Source: an uncultured Bradyrhizobium sp.
GTDB lineage: Bacteria > Pseudomonadota > Alphaproteobacteria > Rhizobiales > Xanthobacteraceae
Direction of reading: 5' to 3'
Length of the DNA stretch: 64,000 bases
Assembly (NCBI RefSeq): GCF_936943645.1
Contig: NZ_CAKZJO010000051.1
Location: 124,001 to 188,000, forward strand
Below the pieces are notes generated by a model. That model had not been told where the DNA came from. It ran no database searches and was given only the letters and a program-made list of their open reading frames with translations. A program made the position numbers and the translations under genes. Within the stretch, counting starts at the first letter, position 1; each line of letters starts with the position of its first letter. Shown in pieces: positions 38,400-44,829 of this stretch.

Positions 38400-38786
38400 G
38401 ATCAGGTTCCCATTGGCTATGACATGATCATGATGATCATCGATTGCGCCGCACTCGTGACGCCTTTGCGCATTTGCGCGCCGCGGCGCGTGAAGCGGAC
38501 AACAACAGATAGAGCGCAAGCCAAGCCACTACCGGCGGCGGACTTCGCCGCGTGGCCGCCATCGTGACACTCGGGAAATTTCGGCAACGCGGATCGGCAT
38601 ACCGATCGCAATCGCGCGCACCAAACGCGTGCTGCAAGATCGTTCACCAAAGCAAAAATCGCGCGTGCGGATGTGTTGCAAAGCAACGAGATCATCAGGC
38701 ATGGTCCTGACGGACGAGAATTGAAATGCAGAATTCCACCTGCGTCGAACGTCAAAAAGAAGCAAGAATTTGCATAGGAATGCAGG
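38400..38786. promoter_or_regulatory. Divergent control region between tupA and the HTH-PBP regulator
   Basis: A 387-base non-coding stretch. Adjacent palindromes CATGATCATG (38423-38432) and ATGATCAT (38433-38440) lie just upstream of tupA. Near the regulator there are two copies of AATGCAG (from 38725 and 38779) and an inverted repeat TGCAT-AGGA-ATGCA at 38771-38784 that ends 2 bases before the start codon. These are candidate operators for the HTH-PBP protein; the binding is inferred. Confidence 0.5.
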
Positions 38787-39680
38787 ATGGAATTCCTGAC
38801 GACCAGCGAAGCCGCCGACTATCTTCGGCTCGGCGAACGCAAGCTCTACGAACTCGTCACCACCGGCGCGATCCCCTGCACCAAGGTGACCGGGAAGTGG
38901 CTCTTCCCGCGGCACGAACTCGATCTCTGGGTGCTGTCGGGCCTCGCGCGTCCGGCCGGCATGCTGATCGCGGAGCCGCCGCCGGTCGTCGGCGGCAGCC
39001 AGGACGAATTGCTGGACTGGGCCTTGCGCGAATCCGGCTCGGGCCTGGGATCGATGAGCGAGGGCAGCGTGCGCGGGCTCGAGCGCCTGCAGCGTAACGA
39101 GGTGATGGCGGCGGCGGTGCACTTCCACAGCCTCGACGCAACCGATGATCTCGCCGGCGATGCCAGTGTCGAAGCGCTGCGCGCAGCTCCCGACCTGCAT
39201 GATGCGGTGCTGGTCGCGTTCGTGCGCCGCGAGCAGGGTCTCGTGCTGCCGCAAGGCAATCCTAAGCATCTGCACGGCCTGACCGACGTGCTCGCGCTTG
39301 GCGCCAGGATGGCGATGCGGCAGCAGGGCACGGGCGCGCAGATGCTGCTCGACGTGCTCTTGAAGCGCGCGGGCGCTTCGACACGCGATTTGCGCCGGGC
39401 CGAGGCTCCGTGCCTGACCGGTCCGGACCTTGCCGAACTGGTTCGCGCCGGACAGGCCGATTGCGGCATCGCGACGCGCGCCACCGCGCGCTCCGCCGGC
39501 CTCGATTTCGTGCCGCTGGTCTGGGAAAACTTCGACCTTGCGATGCGGCAGCGCAGCTATTTCCGCCCCGCCATGCAGGCCCTGCTCCGGTTTCTCGGCG
39601 AAAGACGGCTGCGGCAGCGCGCCGAGGAGCTGACCGGCTACGATCCCTCGCCCGCTGGCCAGATCCGCTTCGCAGCCTGA
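38787..39680 (+). CDS. HTH plus PBP-like domain regulator, probable oxyanion sensor
   Basis: A 297-residue one-component regulator. Residues 1-55 form an excisionase/MerR-type HTH (FLTTSEAADYLRLGERKLYE, then LVTTGAIPCTKVTGKWLFPR). Residues about 85-297 are a PBP-like domain of the type (PF12727) found in molybdate-related proteins, with a DLHDAVLVAFVRREQGLVLP segment and ADCGIATRATARSAGLDFVPL. The same domain type is fused to MoeA at 34449. Divergent placement from tupA-moeA genes suggests that it senses molybdate or tungstate, or the cofactor, and controls them. ModE is not present here. Confidence 0.8.
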   Translation: MEFLTTSEAADYLRLGERKLYELVTTGAIPCTKVTGKWLFPRHELDLWVLSGLARPAGMLIAEPPPVVGGSQDELLDWALRESGSGLGSMSEGSVRGLERLQRNEVMAAAVHFHSLDATDDLAGDASVEALRAAPDLHDAVLVAFVRREQGLVLPQGNPKHLHGLTDVLALGARMAMRQQGTGAQMLLDVLLKRAGASTRDLRRAEAPCLTGPDLAELVRAGQADCGIATRATARSAGLDFVPLVWENFDLAMRQRSYFRPAMQALLRFLGERRLRQRAEELTGYDPSPAGQIRFAA

Positions 39681-39780
39681 CATTGACGCCCGCCCCCAAA
39701 TAGTTGCAAAAGAAACCAATTCAGCCGGGGGCACACCCGGGGCAACACCGGCCAACGCGCCGGATCAGGGGAGGACAAGC

Positions 39781-40995
39781 GTGAATCCAACGAGATTTGG
39801 ACTACCGGTCGCGGCCGCGCTGGCGGCGACGCTGATGTCGGGCGCCGCAATGGCCCAGCTTTCCGACGACGTCGTCAAGATCGGCGTGCTCACCGACATG
39901 AACGGCCCGGCCTCCGCGCCGACCGGCCAGGGCTCGGTGACGGCCGCGCAGATGGCGATCGACGATTTTGGCGGCAAGGTGCTCGGCAAGCCGATCAGCG
40001 TCGTGGTCGGCGACCATCAGCTCAAGGCCGACATCGGCGCCTCGCTCGCGCGGCGCTGGTACGACGTCGAGCAGGTCGACCTGATCGTCGACGTGCCGGT
40101 CTCGGCGGTCGGCCTGGCGGTGCAGAACATCGCCAACGAGAAGAAGCGGCTGTTCATCACCCACTCCACCGGCACCGCGGATTTCCACGGCAAGTTCTGC
40201 TCGCCTTACGCGATCCAGTGGGTGTTCGACACCCGCGCGCTCGCGGTCGGCACCGCGGACGCGGTGGTCAAGCGCGGCGGCGACAGCTGGTTCTTCATCA
40301 CCGACGATTACGCCTTCGGCCATTCGCTGGAGCGCGATGCCTCCGCCGTCGTCACCGCCAATGGCGGCAAGGTGCTGGGCTCGGTGCGGCCGCCGCTGGC
40401 AACGCCCGACCTCTCCTCCTTCGTGCTGCAGGCGCAGGCCTCCAAGGCCAAGATCATCGGCATTGCGGCAGGTCCCCCCAACAACATGAACGAGATCAAG
40501 ACCGGCTCGGAGTTCGGCGTGTTCAAGGGCGGCCAGCAGATGGCGGCGCTGCTGGCGCTGATCACCGACATCCACGGCCTCGGTTTGCAGGCCGCGCAAG
40601 GCCTGTTGCTGACCACCTCGTTCTACTGGGACATGGACGACAAGACCCGCGAATGGTCGAAGCGCTATTACGCCAAGATGAACAAGATGCCGTCGATGTG
40701 GCAGGCCGGCGTCTATTCCAGCGTGATGCACTATCTCAACGCCATCAAGGAAACCGGCACCGACGATCCGCTCAAGGTGGCCGCCAAGATGCGCGAAAAG
40801 CCGATCGAGGATTTCTTCGCCCGCAACGGCAGACTGCGCGAGGACAATCTGATGGTGCACGACCTCTGGCTGGTGCAGGTCAAGACGCCGGAGGAGAGCA
40901 AATATCCGTGGGACTATTACAAGATCCTCACCACGATCTCCGGCGACAAGGCGTTCGGCCCGCCCGACCCGGCGTGTTCGCTGGTGAAGAAATAG
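39781..40995 (+). CDS. Periplasmic ABC binding protein, branched-chain amino-acid (LivK) type, paralogue
   Basis: A 404-residue exported binding protein that starts with GTG 39781 behind AGGGGAGG. Residues 1-25 are a signal peptide (AAALAATLMSGAAMAQ), then DDVVKIGVLTDMNGPAS. It is closely related to the protein encoded at 17521-18717; the two share the WYF/FFIT-DYAFGH, SFYWDxD and DYYxI...CSLVKK regions. No membrane or ATPase component is adjacent. The cargo is unknown; relatives bind amides, amino acids or aromatic acids. It is followed by a palindromic repeat. Confidence 0.88.
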   Translation: MNPTRFGLPVAAALAATLMSGAAMAQLSDDVVKIGVLTDMNGPASAPTGQGSVTAAQMAIDDFGGKVLGKPISVVVGDHQLKADIGASLARRWYDVEQVDLIVDVPVSAVGLAVQNIANEKKRLFITHSTGTADFHGKFCSPYAIQWVFDTRALAVGTADAVVKRGGDSWFFITDDYAFGHSLERDASAVVTANGGKVLGSVRPPLATPDLSSFVLQAQASKAKIIGIAAGPPNNMNEIKTGSEFGVFKGGQQMAALLALITDIHGLGLQAAQGLLLTTSFYWDMDDKTREWSKRYYAKMNKMPSMWQAGVYSSVMHYLNAIKETGTDDPLKVAAKMREKPIEDFFARNGRLREDNLMVHDLWLVQVKTPEESKYPWDYYKILTTISGDKAFGPPDPACSLVKK

Positions 40996-41019
40996 GATAC
41001 CGCCAAATCCATCGGCGTC

Positions 41020-41103
41020 GTCATGCCCGGGCTTGACCCGGGCATCCACGTCTTTCCTCGATCGCGGTGACGCGTGGATGACCGGGTCAAGCCCGGCCAT
41101 GAC
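41020..41103. repeat. Extragenic palindromic element (GTCATGCCCGGGC type)
   Basis: An 84-base inverted repeat between convergent genes. The left arm GTCATGCCCGGGCTTGACCC continues into GGGCATCCACG; the right arm is CGTGGATGACCGGGTCAAGC then CCGGCCATGAC. It can fold into a long hairpin and may also end transcription from both sides. Confidence 0.85.
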
Positions 41104-41124
41104 GGCTGTGGGTGCAGCCGCGTC

Positions 41125-42084
41125 CTATTTCATCACGCCAATCTCGCGGAAGTACTTTGCGACGCCGGGATGGATCAGCTCCGCCCTCGGCGCCGCCGCG
41201 ACCGTGTTCGACGCCGTGGTCTCGCAGGCCTGGGCGAGCTTCTTGCAGAAGGTCGCTTCGACGCCGTGCAGCGTCTTCGCCAGGCGATAGGCGACGTCAT
41301 CGGGCAGATCTTCGCGCGTGAGGACAAAACTCCACGAACCCAGCGAGGCGATCGGCGCGTCCTGCTTCGGATAGCTGTGCGCGGGGACCAGCAGCGGCTT
41401 CAGGAAGGCATGCTTGGCGCGGATGCGCGTGATCTCGTCGGCATCAGGCGCGATGAAGCGCGCACCCGAAGCGCTCGAGGCCACCGCGGCAAAGCCGGGC
41501 CAGCCGATGCCGGCGCCCCACAGCGCGGCGACGCGGCCGTCCTCGACCATCGCGGGGCCGTCGCCGGCGCGGTCGAGATAAACCGCCTTGAAGTCCTCGT
41601 CCTGCTTGAGCCCGAGCCCATCGAGCACATAGCGCGCCAGGATCGGCAGGCCGGAGCCCCTGGCGCCGAACGCGACAGGCTGGCCGACGAGATCGCGAAT
41701 GGTCTTATAGGGGCTATCGGCGCGCACCACGAACATGCCGGGGTTGGAATAGATCGCCGTCAAGATCTTCAGCCGCACGGGCGCGCGGCCGATGCCGGCA
41801 AAGGCCTCATAGGCCGGCTCGCCCGCGACCAGCGCGAGATCGAGCTCGCCCTTCTCCAGCAGCGGGATGTTCTCGTTGCTGCCCTTGGTGTTGCGCGGCG
41901 CGATGGCGAGTTGCGGATCGGCCGCGTTCATCACCTCGGCAAAGGCATTGCCATAGAGCGGAAAGCCGCCGCCGGGTGTCGCGGTGCCAAGACTGATCGT
42001 GGTCGAAATGGCCGTGCCTCCGGTTTGGGCAGCAGCGGGGCCGGCGAGCAGCACTGCTGCGAGAACGATGATGGCGAATCTCAT
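41125..42084 (-). CDS. TAXI-family TRAP transporter solute-binding protein
   Basis: A 319-residue exported binding protein of the TAXI branch of TRAP systems. Residues 1-19 are a signal peptide (MRFAIIVLAAVLLAGPAAAQ), and the mature protein starts TTISLGTATPGGGFPLYGNA, the typical TAXI beginning, with NTKGSNENIPLLEKGELDLA and VAFGARGSGLPILARYVLDG later. The membrane DctQM-fused subunit is not adjacent. The frame is open upstream to 42252 but ATG 42084 begins the signal peptide. Divergent from the TTT binding protein at 42191. Confidence 0.85.
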   Translation of the reverse strand: MRFAIIVLAAVLLAGPAAAQTGGTAISTTISLGTATPGGGFPLYGNAFAEVMNAADPQLAIAPRNTKGSNENIPLLEKGELDLALVAGEPAYEAFAGIGRAPVRLKILTAIYSNPGMFVVRADSPYKTIRDLVGQPVAFGARGSGLPILARYVLDGLGLKQDEDFKAVYLDRAGDGPAMVEDGRVAALWGAGIGWPGFAAVASSASGARFIAPDADEITRIRAKHAFLKPLLVPAHSYPKQDAPIASLGSWSFVLTREDLPDDVAYRLAKTLHGVEATFCKKLAQACETTASNTVAAAPRAELIHPGVAKYFREIGVMK

Positions 42085-42190
42085 GGTGATGTCCGTGCGG
42101 CCTGCGTCAACACCGACTTGCTGCGATGTAGGCAGGGCGCCGATTTTGTGAAAGCATGCCCCCAACCACAAAAGAACAATGGGAGGCGTC

Positions 42191-43165
42191 ATGTTGCGAA
42201 TTTTGCGTCGGGGTGTTTTCGGGCTCGCGGTTGTCTTGGGTCTTTTCAGCACGACACCTCCGGCTTCCGCCGCCTATCCCGACCGCCCCGTGCACTGGTT
42301 CATCGGCTTCGCCGCCGGCGGCCCGGTCGACATCGTGGCGCGGATCATGGCGCAGGCGCTGTCGGACAAGCTCGGCCAGCAGTTCATCGTCGAGAACAAG
42401 GCCGGCTCCGGCGGCAACATCGCCGCCGCGGCCGCGATCAATTCGCCGCCCGACGGCTACACGCTGCTGTTCGTCGCGCCCAACAACGCGATCTCGACCT
42501 CGCTCTACAAGAAGCTGCCGTTCGACTTCATCCGCGACACCGCGCCGGTGGCGAGCATCATGCAGCTCACCAACATGCTGGTCGTCTCCAACGCGTTCCC
42601 GGCCAAGTCGGTTCAGGAGTTCATCGACTATTGCAAGGCCAATCCCGGCAAGATCTCCTATGCCTCCTCCGGCAACGGCACCTCGGTGCACATGTCGGCC
42701 GAGCTGTTCAAGGCGATGACGAAGTGCGACATGATCCACGTGCCTTATCGGGGCTCGGCGATCGCCTTCCCCGACATCATCTCCAACAAGGTGCAGCTGA
42801 TCTTCGACAATTTGCCCTCCGCGCTCGAGCAGGCCAAGGGCGGCAATGTCCGCGCGCTGGGCGTGACCTCGCCGAAGCGCTGGCCGAGCGTGCCTGACGT
42901 GCCCGCGATCGCCGAGACCGTGCCGGGCTTCGAATCGGTCGGCTTCTACGGCATCTCCGCGCCGAAGGGCACGCCGGGCGAGGTGATCGAGACCCTCAAC
43001 AAGGCCGTCGGCGACGTGCTGAAGGACCCGAAGGTGGTCGCCCGCCTCACCGAAGTCGGCGGCCTCCCCAGGCCGATGACGCCGGCCGAGTTCGGCAAGC
43101 TGGTCGCGGACGAGACCGAGAAGTGGCGCAAGGTGGTGGAGTTCGCCGGGGTCTCGGTGGATTAG
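42191..43165 (+). CDS. Tripartite tricarboxylate transporter (Bug/TctC) binding protein
   Basis: A 324-residue periplasmic protein of the Bug family. A signal peptide covers about 30 residues (AVVLGLFSTTPPASAAYPDR), and the mature part has the family marks YPDRPVHWFIGFAAGGPVDI, VENKAGSGGNIAAAAAINSP, and HVPYRGSAIAFPD. ATG 42191 is preferred because GGGAGG sits just upstream (42181-42186); ATG 42179 would overlap it. Cargo may be a di- or tricarboxylate but is not known. No TctA/TctB genes nearby. Confidence 0.87.
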   Translation: MLRILRRGVFGLAVVLGLFSTTPPASAAYPDRPVHWFIGFAAGGPVDIVARIMAQALSDKLGQQFIVENKAGSGGNIAAAAAINSPPDGYTLLFVAPNNAISTSLYKKLPFDFIRDTAPVASIMQLTNMLVVSNAFPAKSVQEFIDYCKANPGKISYASSGNGTSVHMSAELFKAMTKCDMIHVPYRGSAIAFPDIISNKVQLIFDNLPSALEQAKGGNVRALGVTSPKRWPSVPDVPAIAETVPGFESVGFYGISAPKGTPGEVIETLNKAVGDVLKDPKVVARLTEVGGLPRPMTPAEFGKLVADETEKWRKVVEFAGVSVD

Positions 43166-43189
43166 CGAAGGGCCTGGCGGCTCGACATC

Positions 43190-43215
43190 AGGAGGGGTTC
43201 AGGAGGGCCCCTCCT
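43190..43215 (+). terminator. Hairpin after the Bug-family gene
   Basis: AGGAGGGG and CCCCTCCT form perfect 8-base arms around a 10-base loop, starting 25 bases after the stop codon. There is no T-run, so this is a candidate rather than a certain terminator. Confidence 0.4.
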
Positions 43216-43490
43216 CTCAAAAGTCGCAAAACAACCCCATGCACAGTAGACGAGGCCAGTCTTTTCAATGGGTTAGCGGGCTCGAAAAACGGGCCTCGAC
43301 GAGGTCGTTTTGCTTCGTCGGGCAAAACAGGGTATACAGGCATCATCGCTAATTTCGGTTATCTAGAAATCGCCGGCGATGCCGCGCCGGCGTTCTCGTC
43401 CGCTCGGGCCAGCATTGCACCCCCGCCTCCATCCCTGTAAACGAACCGCGCACCGTTGCCGGCCGCGTTCCCGCGAGCTGCCTCGCGGCG
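43216..43490. other. Non-coding stretch before the tRNA gene
   Basis: About 275 bases with no gene I can support. The part near 43220-43345 reads in one frame as a short unconserved-looking peptide (KTTPCTVDEA...) that recurs as spurious open frames in related genomes, so it may be a degenerate dispersed sequence. The right part must contain the tRNA promoter. Confidence 0.35.
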
Positions 43491-43566
43491 GGGCCTGTAG
43501 CTCAATGGTTAGAGCCGGCCGCTCATAACGGTCTGGTTGCAGGTTCGAGTCCTGCCGGGCCCACCA
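43491..43566 (+). tRNA. tRNA with CAU anticodon, probably tRNA-Ile2 (lysidine-modified)
   Basis: A 76-base tRNA including an encoded CCA end. The acceptor stem is GGGCCTG/CGGGCCC, the anticodon loop is CTCATAA closed by CCG/CGG, and the T arm contains GGTTCGAGTCC. The CAU anticodon is shared by tRNA-Met and tRNA-Ile2. The short D loop (AGCTCAATGGTTAGAGC) and the TTGGT variable region resemble E. coli tRNA-Ile2 more than elongator tRNA-Met. Automated tools usually report such genes as Met. It forms the left edge of the lower-GC region. Confidence 0.9.
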
Positions 43567-43626
43567 TTATTCAAATGCGCGTAAAATTGTTTCATCTATC
43601 GCACTTGAAATAAAAGTCGGATCCTC

Positions 43627-44829
43627 GTGTTGGCTTCCCAGGTAAATGATCGAATTGTTTCTTTAGGAAACGGTCTGGCTGCGATCCCAGAACGGCTACT
43701 CCTTGCTCACTCAAGAGGTGAGGTTCTGTTTATTGCAGGCGCCGGCATTTCTCGTCCGGCGAACCTGCCCGATTTTCGTGAGCTTGTTCTTCAAGTTTAC
43801 GAGGAGCTTGACGCTGGCGCCCATTTTGTAATGTCGAAGATACCTCGAAGCGCTTGCAATCTGTGGACCGTTGATCTTTCGCACCTAAACAACAACCAAT
43901 CCGCTGAAGTGCGGCGCTTCATCAATGGAGACTATGACGTAGTTCTAGGAATGCTTGAACGCAGGATGGACGGCCACGGCCATGGCGCAACCAGCGTTAG
44001 ACGCACCATTGCTCAGAAACTGCGCCGAGCCGCGAAGCCCGCATCCATTCATCGGTCACTTATGCGCCTCGCGGACCGCGGCGGCGTTCAAACGATCGTG
44101 ACTACAAACTTCGACCTGTTGTTGGAGGTCGCGGCTAAGGCGGCACGTCCCAAAGTTCAAAGCTACGCCCTAGGCAGCATACCTCGCCCCGGACGACGCC
44201 TCGATTTTGCAGGCGTTCTTCATATACACGGCGCCCTAGATCGTGACCCATCAAGAGACTCAGACTTGATCGTCTCTGATCAAGACTTTGGAGAGTTCTA
44301 TCTGCGAAGGCAGTCCGTGCCCGACTTCATCTACGATGCCGCCAGATTGTTTAATCTCGTTCTTGTCGGCTATAGCGCGAATGATCCGCCCATGCGCTAC
44401 CTACTGAATGCAGTGGCCGCTGACGGTACTCGATTTGATGACCTGAAAGAACGATTTACCTTTATTGGAGCTAACGAACTCGACCCTATTGCCCTTGAAG
44501 ATTGGAAAGGCAGAGGCATAACCCCTATTCACTATGACTCAGCAAGCAATCATCTTTCGCTGGACCGGACACTCGCACGCTGGGCGGAGTTATCAGCCGT
44601 AAATGGCAAGCGCAGTCGCATAGACGCGGAGATCAAACGCATCGTCAAAAAGAGCAGAGCCGCATCAAATGATGCCGACCGCGATCTATTCGATCATCTC
44701 ATTCGACGATCCGACACAAATGAACGCGACAGACTATCCACCGTCGCGTCGATCAGCGGCGCAGATACTGGTTGGCTCGACGCGATCATGGCAATCGCGA
44801 TGGATGCGGAACAGGAGCGGCGCCGATGA
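43627..44829 (+). CDS. SIR2-domain protein, probable NAD-consuming defence effector
   Basis: A 400-residue protein with a SIR2 (SIR2_2-like) fold. The NAD-binding GAGIS is at residues 38-42, LPDFRELV at 47-54, TTNFD at 159-163, HIHG at 199-202 and GYSANDPP at 248-255. By comparison with ThsA and DSR2, Asn161 and His201 are the likely catalytic pair, so an NADase rather than a deacetylase is expected; there is no zinc-binding CxxC pair as in deacetylase sirtuins. It starts at GTG 43627 (TTG 43630 is possible), only 60 bases after a tRNA gene. Its TGA stop overlaps the ATG of the next gene, so the two proteins are made together. Base composition is markedly less GC-rich than the flanks. Confidence 0.85.
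   Translation: MLASQVNDRIVSLGNGLAAIPERLLLAHSRGEVLFIAGAGISRPANLPDFRELVLQVYEELDAGAHFVMSKIPRSACNLWTVDLSHLNNNQSAEVRRFINGDYDVVLGMLERRMDGHGHGATSVRRTIAQKLRRAAKPASIHRSLMRLADRGGVQTIVTTNFDLLLEVAAKAARPKVQSYALGSIPRPGRRLDFAGVLHIHGALDRDPSRDSDLIVSDQDFGEFYLRRQSVPDFIYDAARLFNLVLVGYSANDPPMRYLLNAVAADGTRFDDLKERFTFIGANELDPIALEDWKGRGITPIHYDSASNHLSLDRTLARWAELSAVNGKRSRIDAEIKRIVKKSRAASNDADRDLFDHLIRRSDTNERDRLSTVASISGADTGWLDAIMAIAMDAEQERRR

Noticed and set aside
43123..43440. Short open frame (105 codons) before the tRNA gene
   Set aside because: Begins inside the Bug-family gene in another frame and reads as a serine/arginine-rich peptide without domain character; similar spurious frames recur with this dispersed sequence.
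43491..43566. Call of the tRNA as elongator tRNA-Met
   Set aside because: CAU anticodon fits, but the short D loop and variable arm look like tRNA-Ile2; kept as Ile2 with the ambiguity noted.
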